From positions 1 to 64,000 of the forward strand of contig JAQSWQ010000005.1 of NCBI GenBank assembly GCA_029266525.1: a stretch of DNA of 64,000 nt, read 5' to 3'. Below are positions 7,074 to 13,966 of this stretch, one piece after another (the stretch's first letter is position 1; each line of letters starts with the position of its first letter). The notes under the pieces are model-generated. The model was given only the letters and a program-made list of their open reading frames with translations. It did not search any database and had not been told where the DNA came from. The translations under genes were made by a program, and so were the position numbers. This stretch comes from Microvirga sp. GTDB taxonomy: Bacteria; Pseudomonadota; Alphaproteobacteria; Rhizobiales; Beijerinckiaceae.

Positions 7074-7743
7074 GCGCCTGCGCCGCGCGGCGAATCGCCA
7101 GCACAAGGCTCTCTCCGCGCTCGGTCGTCGCCCCCGTCGGCGGTCTTTCGTGAGCGGAGAGGGCGGCGATCCGCGCCCCCGGCTGCATCGGGAAGGTCAC
7201 GACCGAGATCTCCCACAGGTCGAGCTTCTCGAGGCGGCGAAGGCCTGCCCGATCGGTGCGGGCGCGCTCGACCCGGAAGCCGATCGAGAGCCCGTCGATC
7301 GCGCCCTCGCGCATCAGGGCATGGATCTCCCGGGCCCGCGCGACCGCGAGGTTGAGCCGTCCGCGCACGCGCAAGCCGCGCCCATCCCCGGCGAGCGACA
7401 GCCACCGACCGATCGGCTCGGCCGGATCGTGCTGCCACAGCATGCGCACGCCCGCCGATCCGCGCCGGGCGAGGCTTTCGGCAAAGGCGCCCGGCACGAC
7501 GAGGTCCTTGCCGAGATCGGCAACGCCGAACAGGCTCGCATAGCCCTCGAAGCCGCCGTCCTCGGCGACGCCGGCGAGCGCCGCCGGCAGGAGCTTGGTC
7601 TCGCGGGAGGTGGCGGAGAGCCACCTCTGTTCATTGTCATGCCCGGGCTTGACCCGGGCATCCACGCCGCGAAGGGCGGCGCTCTGGCGATCTGGATCGC
7701 CGGGACAAGCCCGGCGACGACAACAAGAGGCAAGCGTGCTCAT
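7048..7743 (-). CDS. GTA prohead protease (HK97 U35-like), N-terminus altered by a repeat
   Basis: The 231-residue product contains the HK97 prohead protease core: GYASLFGVADLGKDLVVPGAF, the catalytic His in MLWQHDPAEPIGRW, the catalytic Ser in IDGLSIGFRVERA and the LWEISVVTFPMQPGA strand. In phage heads this enzyme trims the capsid protein during maturation. Its ATG overlaps the upstream stop as ATGA, but residues about 8-38 (CRRRACPGDPD... to ...VKPGHDNE) are translated from a dispersed palindromic repeat inserted in frame. The 3' end overlaps the opposite gene. Catalytic residues are intact, yet its capsid substrate is a pseudogene, so it probably has no GTA role now. Confidence 0.82.
   Translation of the reverse strand: MSTLASCCRRRACPGDPDRQSAALRGVDARVKPGHDNEQRWLSATSRETKLLPAALAGVAEDGGFEGYASLFGVADLGKDLVVPGAFAESLARRGSAGVRMLWQHDPAEPIGRWLSLAGDGRGLRVRGRLNLAVARAREIHALMREGAIDGLSIGFRVERARTDRAGLRRLEKLDLWEISVVTFPMQPGARIAALSAHERPPTGATTERGESLVLAIRRAAQALSCGLPRG
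7631..7728. repeat. dispersed palindromic repeat inside prohead protease gene
   Basis: About 98 bp with self-complementary blocks GCCCGGGCTTGACCCGGGC and GCCGGGACAAGCCCGGC. It belongs to the same family as 12111-12203 and 12309-12404. Such elements are common in intergenic DNA of Hyphomicrobiales; this one is inside a coding frame. Confidence 0.7.
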
Positions 7744-7895
7744 CGTCCGCTCTCCCGGGTCGGACGTCCGCCGCCGCGCCCGCTCTCGAGCTTCTCGAGC
7801 GTGCGCAGGAAGGTGCGGAAGACGTTCCCGCTCGGGCGCTCGCGCGGCGGCGCGGGCGGGCGGGCCGGCGCCGGCTGATTTCGGTTCTGGGTCAT
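7740..7895 (-). CDS. short Pro/Arg-rich ORF between g3.5 and the prohead protease
   Basis: ATG at 7895 overlaps the g3.5 stop as ATGA, and the ORF stop overlaps the protease start in the same way. This is typical of translationally coupled GTA genes. The 51-residue product (starting MTQNRNQPAPARPP, then FRTFLRTLEKLESGR) has no recognisable fold. It is in the same frame as the run-on portal, so it can also be read as the portal's artificial C-terminus. The coupling supports a real small gene, but it may be cluster-specific. Confidence 0.45.
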   Translation of the reverse strand: MTQNRNQPAPARPPAPPRERPSGNVFRTFLRTLEKLESGRGGGRPTRESGR

Positions 7896-9314
7896 CGGTC
7901 CTCTCCGGAATGGCGGCGGTTGAAGCGCGCGAGCTCGCGGACGAAATCGTCGAAACGCCTGTTCGAGGCGGCGAGCTCGCGCAGCACCGAGACGAGGAGC
8001 GCCGAGGCCGCGCAGGCCCACAGGAACAGTGCGAGATGGGCGAGATCGCCTCGCGCGATGATGGAATCGGTGATGGCGTCGAGGTTCATGGGGCGTCCCC
8101 GCCGGATCGCGCTCGGCGAATGGCGAATAAGCGAATGGCGAATGGTCGACGCGGCGGCTCCATTGGCTATTCGCCACTCGCTTTCCGTACCCCACGGCCT
8201 CGCGCTTCTCGTCCTCGGAGAGGAAATCGGCTGCGCCGACGCGCCGCCATAGCGACTCGCGCTCGGCCGACAGCGCCTCGATCGCGTCGAGGTCGGGCTC
8301 GAAGGACACATCGCCATGGGCCGACAGCCATTGCGCCACCGCCTCGGCGGTGCGCTTGACGAGCGGGATCACGGTCTGCCGGTAGAAGGCGCGGTTCGCC
8401 TCGGCGTAGTTGGTGTGGGTGTTGTCGCCGGGAAGCCCGAGCAGCAGCGGCGGCACGCCGAAGGCCAATGCGATCTCGCGCGCCGCCGCGTTCTTCGCCT
8501 CGACGAAATCCATGTCCTTCGGCGTGAGCGAGAGCGGCTGCCACGAGAGGCCGCCTTCGAGCAGCAGCGGCCGCCCGGCATTGGCCGCGCCCTGATAGGT
8601 CGCCTCGAGCTCCTCCTTGAGACGCGTGAACTGCGCCTCGCCGACCGGCGCGGCGCCGCCGAACACGAGGGCGCCGGAGGGGCGCGCGGCGTTGTCGAGG
8701 AGGGCCTTGTTCCAGGCGCCGGCCGCGTTGTGGATGTCGAGCGGCACCGCCGCCGCCTCCATCGGCGAGAGGCCGTAATGGTCGTCGGTCGGATGGAACA
8801 GCGTGAGGTGCAGGATCGGCGGAATCTCGCCCGCCTGCACGAAGCGCACGGTCTCGGCGCCGACCGCATAGTCATAGGCGGCCGGCCAGCCGTCCGGCCC
8901 CGGCACCACGCGCATGCGGTCGGGCCTCAGCGCGTAGAGCTCGCGGACCGCGCCCTCGACCGCGACCGCCTCGAGATAGGCGTTGCCCGAGACGAGGAGG
9001 TGCCCGTAGACGCTCTCGAGGAAGCGCGCTCCGCCCTCGCGCGGGTTCGGGCGGCGCAGCAGCGCGAGCAGCGGATGCCGGTCGAGAATGCGCCCGCCTT
9101 CGACGAGCGAGAGCGGCAGCGACGCCGCGGCCTCCGCGACCAGCCGCACGGCGCGGTGCACCACCGGGTTGCGCTGGAAGCCCTCCCGCGCGAGCGCCGC
9201 ATAGTCGCGCGGCGTCCATAACGGCCGTCCGGTGACGTAGACTGCGATCGCCGCAGCAGTGCGCGAGGCCTTCGCCTCGGCCGGGCGGCGGAGGCGCGAG
9301 AGGAGGTTGAGCAT
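7740..9314 (-). CDS. GTA portal protein (HK97 family), with run-on C-terminus
   Basis: Residues 1 to about 376 form a normal HK97-type portal: RNPVVHRAVRLVAEAAASLP near the start, HPLLALLRRPNPREGG, LLVSGNAYLEAV, and NTHTNYAEANRAFYRQTV toward the end. Twelve such subunits form the DNA entry ring of the head. Family members are about 380-430 residues and stop soon after EDEKREAVGYG. Here a short repeat replaced the stop, so translation continues through repeat-derived residues and across g3.5 in another frame, to 524 residues ending at 7740. The last 51 residues coincide with the short ORF 7740-7895. The core looks intact, but the tail is artificial. Confidence 0.85.
   Translation of the reverse strand: MLNLLSRLRRPAEAKASRTAAAIAVYVTGRPLWTPRDYAALAREGFQRNPVVHRAVRLVAEAAASLPLSLVEGGRILDRHPLLALLRRPNPREGGARFLESVYGHLLVSGNAYLEAVAVEGAVRELYALRPDRMRVVPGPDGWPAAYDYAVGAETVRFVQAGEIPPILHLTLFHPTDDHYGLSPMEAAAVPLDIHNAAGAWNKALLDNAARPSGALVFGGAAPVGEAQFTRLKEELEATYQGAANAGRPLLLEGGLSWQPLSLTPKDMDFVEAKNAAAREIALAFGVPPLLLGLPGDNTHTNYAEANRAFYRQTVIPLVKRTAEAVAQWLSAHGDVSFEPDLDAIEALSAERESLWRRVGAADFLSEDEKREAVGYGKRVANSQWSRRVDHSPFAYSPFAERDPAGTPHEPRRHHRFHHRARRSRPSRTVPVGLRGLGAPRLGAARARRLEQAFRRFRPRARALQPPPFRRGPMTQNRNQPAPARPPAPPRERPSGNVFRTFLRTLEKLESGRGGGRPTRESGR
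7892..8089 (-). CDS. GTA g3.5-like small membrane protein
   Basis: ATG at 8089 is preceded by GGCGGGGA. The 65-residue product begins MNLDAITDSIIARGDLAHLA, has one membrane helix (LALFLWACAASALLVSVLREL) and a basic C-terminal helix ending RRHSGEDR. Position between portal and prohead protease and size fit orfg3.5 of Rhodobacter-type GTA clusters, a gene of unknown function. It is complete and undamaged, unlike its neighbours. Confidence 0.65.
   Translation of the reverse strand: MNLDAITDSIIARGDLAHLALFLWACAASALLVSVLRELAASNRRFDDFVRELARFNRRHSGEDR
8114..8186. repeat. GCGAATGGCGAATA-type repeat at the portal gene 3' end
   Basis: Tandem and inverted units of GCGAATGGCGAATA and TATTCGCCACTCGC lie between the last portal-like codons (EAVGYG) and the g3.5 start. 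The insert removed the native portal stop, so the portal frame now runs on. Confidence 0.65.
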
Positions 9315-9402
9315 CGGTTCAAACTCTGTTGATCATCGTTGCCGCGCGCTTCCGCGCGCCGCGCGGGCTCGCTAGCGTGGCCGCCTGGAACAGGGGCTCG
9401 CC

Positions 9403-9792
9403 ATGTGGAATCTCGTCTACGCGATCGGGCGCGTGCTGCTCGTCGCGCTGTTCATCAAATCCGGGGTCGAGAAGCTGATCGACCCCTCCGGCCTCGCCGG
9501 CATGCTGTCCGGCAAGGCCTTCCCGATGCCGATGGTCTTCGCCTATCTCGCCGGCGTGGCCGAGGTCGGCCTCGGCATCCTGGTCGCGATCGGCTGGCAG
9601 ACCCGCATCGCCGCCTTCGGGCTCGTCGCCTTCACCATCGTGGCGACCCTGCTCGCCCACAACTACTGGGACATGACCGGAGCGGCACGCCGGGCGAACG
9701 AGACCGCATTCTGGAAGAACCTCGCCATCATCGGCGGGCTCCTCATGCTGATGGCGAGCGGCGCCGGCCGGTTCTCGGTCGACCGGCGGTAA
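9403..9792 (+). CDS. DoxX-family inner-membrane protein
   Basis: The 129-residue product has four hydrophobic segments and the DoxX-family landmarks FIKSGVEKLIDPSGLAG near the start, a central GVAEVGLGILVAIGW and a late HNYWDMTG. DoxX-like proteins are small quinone-pathway or redox-associated membrane proteins whose exact activity varies. It is inserted on the opposite strand between the GTA portal and terminase genes and shares no apparent role with them. A GGAACAGGG sequence precedes the ATG. Confidence 0.85.
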   Translation: MWNLVYAIGRVLLVALFIKSGVEKLIDPSGLAGMLSGKAFPMPMVFAYLAGVAEVGLGILVAIGWQTRIAAFGLVAFTIVATLLAHNYWDMTGAARRANETAFWKNLAIIGGLLMLMASGAGRFSVDRR

Positions 9793-9797
9793 GCGCG

Positions 9798-9842
9798 ATC
9801 CCCTCCCCCCTTTGCGGGGGAGGGCCGAGCGGGGAGAGGGGG
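9798..9842 (+). repeat. palindromic element, left arm of inverted pair flanking DUF559 gene
   Basis: This arm reads GATCCCCTCCCCCC, then a GCGGGGGAGGGCCGAGCGGG core, then GAGAGGG. It matches the reverse complement of 10225-10288 except for about 15 extra palindromic bases there. The DUF559 frame opens inside it. Confidence 0.7.
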
Positions 9843-10225
9843 AGAGTCCGACGTCGGAGAAGGTCCCTCCCCGCCTGCGTGCCTTCGCGAAAGAGCAGCG
9901 CGGGGTCATGACGCGCGCCGAGATCGTCATTTGGCGCGAGCTGCGCGCCGGCCGCTTCGCCGGGTTCAAGTTCAGGCGCCAGGTTCCGATCGGGCCTTAC
10001 ATCGTGGACTTCATCTGCTTTGCCGCCCGCCTCGTCGTCGAGCTCGACGGCGAGCCGCATGAGAAGCCGGACCAGCAGATGCACGATACGCAGCGCGATG
10101 CGTGGCTAACCTCTCAGGGCTCCCACGTACTGCGAGTCAAGAATGAGCTTGTGCTCGGAAATGCAGATCTCGTGCTGGATGAGATTGGCCGAACCCTCCG
10201 CACTCCTCGAAGCAGCTCCGCTTGA
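9812..10225 (+). CDS. DUF559 (Vsr-like) endonuclease-domain protein
   Basis: The product of up to 137 residues contains the DUF559 core: RLRAFAKEQRGVMTRAE.IWRELR, then GFKFRRQVPIGPYIVDFICF, LVVELDGEPHEK and the DTQRDAWLTSQGSHVLRV strand. The D in YIVDFICF and the ELDGE acidic pair are the presumed metal-binding residues of this restriction-endonuclease-like fold, related to Vsr mismatch nicking enzymes. TTG at 9812 is the first start and lies in the left palindrome; ATG at 9908 would cut the domain's N-terminus. It is flanked by an inverted pair of palindromes, so it may be a mobile unit inserted beside the terminase gene. Activity is unproven. Confidence 0.8.
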   Translation: MRGRAERGEGESPTSEKVPPRLRAFAKEQRGVMTRAEIVIWRELRAGRFAGFKFRRQVPIGPYIVDFICFAARLVVELDGEPHEKPDQQMHDTQRDAWLTSQGSHVLRVKNELVLGNADLVLDEIGRTLRTPRSSSA

Positions 10226-10288
10226 CCCCTCTCCCCGCTCGGGGCTTCGCCCCGAGTCGGCCCTCCTCCGCAAGGGGGGAGGGATCAC
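10225..10288 (-). repeat. palindromic element, right arm of inverted pair flanking DUF559 gene
   Basis: Reverse complement of the left arm with an added GGGGCTTCGCCCC hairpin. It overlaps the stop of the DUF559 gene and touches the end of the terminase gene. Similar CTCTCCCC..GGGGAG blocks occur near 3276, 3904, 5150 and 19619. Confidence 0.7.
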
Positions 10289-11619
10289 AGCACCCTCACC
10301 CGGGGCTCGCGTACCTCCAGCATCAGCGCGGTGAGCGCCCAGACGAGGGCGTCGAGGCGGTCGGGGGAGCGGCCGTTCGAGAGGCCGCCCGGGCCGAAGT
10401 CGCACATCTCGTCCTCCAGTTCCGGGAAGGCGCCGACGTGATGGACGCGGTCCTGCTCGTAGAGCGTGGAGACGGGTTCGGCCCTCAGGTATTTCCCGCG
10501 CCGCGCATGCACGCGGGTCACCGGCACGGCGGGATCGACCTGGCGCATGACGGCCTCGACCATCTCGCCGCCCTGGTTGGTCTCGGCAACCAGCGCGTCG
10601 GCCTGAAGCTTCCGGTAGAGCGAGAGGGCCCGCGCCGCCCAGCGCTCGGGCGAAAGCCCGGAGGCGGTCGCATCCTCGATCACGTAGCCCGCGCCCGCCT
10701 CGTCGATACCGGCGGCGACGATGCCGCAGGCGTCGGCGTTGCGCGTCGACGAGGCCGGCGGATCGACCGCGACCACGATGCGCGCGAGCGGCGGCGCGCT
10801 GCCGACGCGCAGGCGCTCGATCGCCTCGCGCGACCACAGCGCGTCGGGCCGGTCCTCGACCAGCTCGCCCTCGAGCTCCTGCCGGCCGATGCGCGTGCCG
10901 GCATAGCGCCCGACCACCCCATCGAGGAAGCCCGACGAGAGGTTCGCGGCGTTGTCCGCCGTCCTCGCCCGGCTCACCGCGACGCGCGGATCGGTGATGA
11001 GGCGCCGCAGGAGCGGGATCGGCCGCGGCGTCGTGGTGATCATCTCGCGCGGCCGCAGCCCCAGCCGCAAGCCGAACTGCAGCATGTCCCAGGTCTCCTC
11101 GGCGTGGCGCCACTTGGCGAGCTCGTCGCACCAGGCGGCCTCGAATTGCGGGCCGCGCAACGCGTCCGGGTCCTCGGCCGAGAAGCCATGGGCGACGGCG
11201 CCGTTTGGCCATTCGAGCTTGCGTAAGCTCGGCGACCAGACCGGCCGCTCGCCGCGCGCATGCACCTCGAGGATTCCCGAGGGCCCCTCCACCATCACGT
11301 CGCGCGCGTTGGCGAAGGTCTCGCCGACGAGAGCGATCCGGCCGATGCCAGGCTCATCGAAGCCCGGCTCGGCCTGCACGATCCCCCTCACCCACTCGGC
11401 GCCGGTGCGCGTCTTGCCGGCGCCACGGCCGCCGAGCACGAGGCCGATCGTCCATCCCCGACGCCAGCTCCTGTCAGAGCCCGGCGGTACCTGCGGTCTG
11501 AGGCAACGGAGCGGCCAATGACTCAGAAGGCTCGTCAAGTCCTCCGAGCTCAAGCTCTCGAGGTATCCCGTCAAGTCCTCGCTCGCGTCGAATGCGCACG
11601 AGATGGCGATAAAGCTCAT
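10285..11619 (-). CDS. GTA large terminase subunit (g2)
   Basis: With ATG at 11619 the product is 444 residues and places the Walker A motif LGGRGAGKTRTG at about residues 62-73, as in GTA terminases; upstream in-frame starts only add shadow sequence of g1. A Walker B-like AWCDELAKW and the FGLRLGLRPREMITTTPRP motif complete the packaging ATPase. The C-terminal RNase H-like nuclease shows VVAVDPPAS, DALVAETNQGGEMV and DRLDALVWALTAL with the expected acidic residues. It would package about one head-full of DNA. It overlaps g1 by 146 bp. The gene looks intact although the capsid and tail genes are not. Confidence 0.9.
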   Translation of the reverse strand: MSFIAISCAFDASEDLTGYLESLSSEDLTSLLSHWPLRCLRPQVPPGSDRSWRRGWTIGLVLGGRGAGKTRTGAEWVRGIVQAEPGFDEPGIGRIALVGETFANARDVMVEGPSGILEVHARGERPVWSPSLRKLEWPNGAVAHGFSAEDPDALRGPQFEAAWCDELAKWRHAEETWDMLQFGLRLGLRPREMITTTPRPIPLLRRLITDPRVAVSRARTADNAANLSSGFLDGVVGRYAGTRIGRQELEGELVEDRPDALWSREAIERLRVGSAPPLARIVVAVDPPASSTRNADACGIVAAGIDEAGAGYVIEDATASGLSPERWAARALSLYRKLQADALVAETNQGGEMVEAVMRQVDPAVPVTRVHARRGKYLRAEPVSTLYEQDRVHHVGAFPELEDEMCDFGPGGLSNGRSPDRLDALVWALTALMLEVREPRVRVL

Positions 11620-12088
11620 CCCGGAGCTCGGCGAGGCTTCGACGGGGCTCTCCGGATCCATGGGCATCCTCGTGCGGCGCTCGCGCCGGCTGCGTGCGCA
11701 GGGCGTCCGCGTTCTTGATCGTCTTGCAGACCTGCGCCAGGAGGCGCGCTTCGCGCTCGCGCTCGGCAAGCCCGAGTTCGTTCTTGAGCCGCGCCTCGGT
11801 TTGGCCGAGCAGCCGCTCGGCCGCGGCGCCGAGGCGCGCGATGAGCTTCAGGCGCGCTCTCGCGTCGACCGTGGGCCCGCTCTCCGTGCCTGCCGCCTTG
11901 CCTCCACGCCGTGGGCGCCAGCCCCCCTCGCGCGAGCGCTTGCGGAACGAGCTGTCGGGGACCTTGGTCGTGGCGGCGATAACCTTGAAGGAGAGCTTGG
12001 TGGTGCGGCACAGCTGCTCCGCCTGCCGCATGGCCTCGGCCTCCCAGCTCGGCTTGAAGCGCTGCAGATGATCGCGTGGCGTCTTCAT
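11474..12088 (-). CDS. GTA g1-like small terminase/DNA-packaging protein
   Basis: ATG at 12088 gives 204 residues. The N-terminal half has a helix-turn-helix-like region (AMRQAEQLCRTTKLSFKVIA, then VPDSSFRKRSREGGW), followed by a charged coiled-coil region (LKLIARLGAAAERLLGQTEA). Location directly upstream of and overlapping the large terminase fits g1, the small terminase that selects DNA for packaging. Upstream in-frame codons belong to a dispersed repeat, so the start at 12088 is preferred. It has no visible lesion. Confidence 0.7.
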   Translation of the reverse strand: MKTPRDHLQRFKPSWEAEAMRQAEQLCRTTKLSFKVIAATTKVPDSSFRKRSREGGWRPRRGGKAAGTESGPTVDARARLKLIARLGAAAERLLGQTEARLKNELGLAEREREARLLAQVCKTIKNADALRTQPARAPHEDAHGSGEPRRSLAELRDELYRHLVRIRRERGLDGIPRELELGGLDEPSESLAAPLPQTAGTAGL

Positions 12089-12110
12089 GGGCGGCTCCGG
12101 ATGTCCTTCT

Positions 12111-12203
12111 CTCGTCATCGCCGGGCTTGGCCCGGCGACCCCGGTGCGAGCGTCGCGACGTCGGAATCGGGATGGCCGGGACGAGCCCGGCCGTGACAAG
12201 GCG
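12111..12203. repeat. dispersed palindromic repeat
   Basis: Blocks CGCCGGGCTTGGCCCGGCG and GGCCGGGACGAGCCCGGCC are separately self-complementary and are joined by a variable middle. The element lies just upstream of g1. It is the same family as 7631-7728 and 12309-12404. Confidence 0.75.
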
Positions 12204-12308
12204 TGTGCGTTATCCCCGGCCGGAGCCGCAAGCGGCGGAGGGAAAGGGCATCGGGCGCAAGTCAAGCCGACCGCGAAGCGACGCCGAATTCCTCGCTATG
12301 GGAACTTG

Positions 12309-12404
12309 CCATCGCCGGGCCTGACCGGCTCGACCCGGCGATCCGACCCGCGCGCACCGCCTCAGAATCGAGATGGCCGGGACGAGCCCGGCCACGACAA
12401 AGGC
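12309..12404. repeat. dispersed palindromic repeat
   Basis: A second, diverged copy of the 12111-12203 element. It shares the GATGGCCGGGACGAGCCCGG right block and the CATCGCCGGGC left end. Confidence 0.72.
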
Positions 12405-12639
12405 GGCGGTCCGACGAGAAAGGGCGAGTGGATCTTGCGGTCCGCTCGCCCCGTGGCTTTCCAGCCTCGCACTGGTGTTGCCCGGACCAAGTGCCGGGTC
12501 ACGACGGGCGGATCCGTGCCGCTCCCGTCGAAGCTTTCATAGCACGGCAAGAGCTTACGCTGAACCGGCTTGTCGTGCGCTGCAGCAAAGGCCCGTCGAG
12601 CCCCGCGCCCACTTCCCGAGCCTGCGCCATTGATACCAA

Positions 12640-12671
12640 AGCAGCGTCACGCTGTCAAGGACTTTTTTCAC
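12640..12671. repeat. 32-bp direct repeat, copy 1
   Basis: The sequence AGCAGCGTCACGCTGTCAAG, followed by GACTTTTTTCAC, recurs with few changes at 13722-13753. The two copies bracket two small secreted-protein genes. Confidence 0.6.
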
Positions 12672-12771
12672 AGTTGTCCGGTCACATCCGCGCATCGGAA
12701 GACGAGCGATCGAGCGAAAACCGGGAGGGCGGGACGGCCGCCGCCCTCCTTTACGCGCTCGGCTTCGCTTC

Positions 12772-13050
12772 TCACCGCATCGGGCCGGGGCGGCTCGGGA
12801 TGTTCGGGATGTTCGGCGGCGGCGGGATGCAGCGGTAGCCGGCGCAGACGCGGGACTGCCGTCCTCTCAAGGTGCATGGAACCGGCCGGGTGCAAACCGG
12901 CACCCAGCGCCGCGGGCAGCGGGGAAGCACGTGGATCACCATCAGGCAGGTGTTGCCGGGAGTGATCTGCACCCGCTGCGCTGCGGCCGGCGAGCTCGTC
13001 AGGCTGGCTGCGCCCAGCATGGAAACAGCCAGAAGAACCAAGCGGAACAT
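12772..13050 (-). CDS. small secreted Cys/Pro-rich protein
   Basis: ATG at 13050 follows a GGAGAAG RBS. The 92-residue product has a signal peptide of about 25 residues (ending SSPAAAQ), then a basic region with seven cysteines (in NTCLM, PRCPRR, PVCTRP, VPCTL, RVCAG and YRCIP among others) and a Pro/Asn tail (PPPPNIPNIPSRPG). Regular Cys spacing suggests a disulfide-rich periplasmic or secreted protein. No family recognised. A longer in-frame start upstream lacks a signal peptide. Confidence 0.7.
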   Translation of the reverse strand: MFRLVLLAVSMLGAASLTSSPAAAQRVQITPGNTCLMVIHVLPRCPRRWVPVCTRPVPCTLRGRQSRVCAGYRCIPPPPNIPNIPSRPGPMR

Positions 13051-13253
13051 CGGCTTCTCCTCGTCGACCCCATCCGGAGCTAAACACGCCGATCTGGCAG
13101 GCGCAATCGACGCTAGAACGAACCGGATAGCAACGGGTGGCCGCAATCGTTCGCTTTGAAGGCCGCGTTCATGACCATGAGCGTTTCCGCTCACGCCTGC
13201 CGCATTCCTGCGCTATAAGGCTGGCTGCGGCTGGAGAATCCCAAGGAGACCTC

Positions 13254-13604
13254 ATGCGAAAGCTCTTGCTTCTCGCTGCCTCGGCGGCAGCGCTTTTGAC
13301 CTTCACGCCCGAGCCGGCCGACGCTCAGGGCATGCGGCGCGGCGGCGGTTACCGCGGGGCGGGCGTCGTGCGCCGCGGCGCCGTGGTGCGGCCCGGCGTG
13401 CGCTATGGGGTGCGCCCCGGCTACGCCTATCGGCGCGGCGGCCGCGGCTGGGGACCGGCGGCGGTCGGGCTCGGCGTGCTCGGGGCGGCGGCGGTCGGCG
13501 CCGCGGCGGTCGGCTCGTACGGCTATGACCCGTGCGTGCGGCGCCAGCCGATCTACGACGCATGGGGCAATCCGGTCGGCTCGCAGCTCGTCAACGTCTG
13601 CTGA
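13254..13604 (+). CDS. small secreted Gly/Arg-rich protein
   Basis: ATG at 13254 follows AAGGAGA. The 116-residue product has a signal peptide ending PADAQ and a Gly/Arg/Val repeat region (several RRG, VVRPGVR and YRRGGRG stretches). A hydrophobic Gly/Ala segment follows (VGLGVLGAAAVGAAAVG), and the end DPCVRRQPIYDAWGNPVGSQ carries two Cys overall. This organisation is common among uncharacterised envelope proteins of Hyphomicrobiales. A strong intrinsic terminator follows 22 bp after the stop. Confidence 0.75.
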   Translation: MRKLLLLAASAAALLTFTPEPADAQGMRRGGGYRGAGVVRRGAVVRPGVRYGVRPGYAYRRGGRGWGPAAVGLGVLGAAAVGAAAVGSYGYDPCVRRQPIYDAWGNPVGSQLVNVC

Positions 13605-13626
13605 GGGCTCGCGCCCGAGAGACGAC

Positions 13627-13654
13627 AAAGGGCGCAGGATTCCGCGCCCTTTTT
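13627..13654 (+). terminator. intrinsic terminator after the Gly/Arg-rich protein gene
   Basis: A 9-bp perfect stem AAAGGGCGC / GCGCCCTTT with an 8-base loop, followed by T residues. Confidence 0.85.
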
Positions 13655-13721
13655 CGTAGGTCGCGTGCCGGCTTCCCCCGGCTGGCATCCGCAATTTCGG
13701 AGCGTGCGCCTTTCCTAGCCG

Positions 13722-13753
13722 AGCAGCGTCGCGCTGTCAAGGATTATTTTACT
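13722..13753. repeat. 32-bp direct repeat, copy 2
   Basis: The sequence GAGCAGCGTCGCGCTGTCAA, then GGATTATTTTAC, is the second copy of 12640-12671. It lies just before the end of the small gene at 13763. Confidence 0.6.
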
Positions 13754-13762
13754 ACCCTGCGC

Positions 13763-13966
13763 TCACCGCTTGTTTGCCGGGCGCGCCGCCTCGTCCGGCT
13801 GCGCGATCTCGGGGTGGCGGCTGATCAGCGCGTCGCGGTCGTCGGCCAGACGGTCCCAGGTCTCGGCCATGCGCAGGAGCTGGTCGCGGTGCTCGCCCTG
13901 CTCCATCTTGTTTGCGAGCGCACGGCACTCCTGGGCGTGCTGACGATATTCGAACCCCTTCTTCAT
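13763..13966 (-). CDS. small helical protein, function unknown
   Basis: ATG at 13966 gives 67 residues, soluble, charged and predicted helical: KKGFEYRQHAQECRALANKM, then LLRMAETWDRLADDR. Rhizobial genomes carry many such proteins of 60-70 residues with a YR.HA.ECR..A motif and a W near the middle; none has a known role. The 3' end lies near the 32-bp repeat. Confidence 0.72.
   Translation of the reverse strand: MKKGFEYRQHAQECRALANKMEQGEHRDQLLRMAETWDRLADDRDALISRHPEIAQPDEAARPANKR

Larger units (their letters stand above)
12089..12771. other. 683-bp intergenic region composed largely of repeats
   Basis: I find no convincing gene here. It contains two copies of a palindromic repeat (12111-12203 and 12309-12404), a partial third near 12487-12515 and a short direct repeat (12640-12671). 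Frames across it are repeat translations. Confidence 0.7.

Noticed and set aside
979-12088. Ordinary prophage instead of a GTA remnant
   Set aside because: No integrase, repressor, lysis or replication genes are seen. Gene order with g1-g6 and g3.5 fits a GTA better, though a degraded prophage cannot be fully excluded.
12203-12838. Open frames across the 12.1-12.8 kb repeats
   Set aside because: Their sequence is translated from dispersed palindromes and carries no domain.
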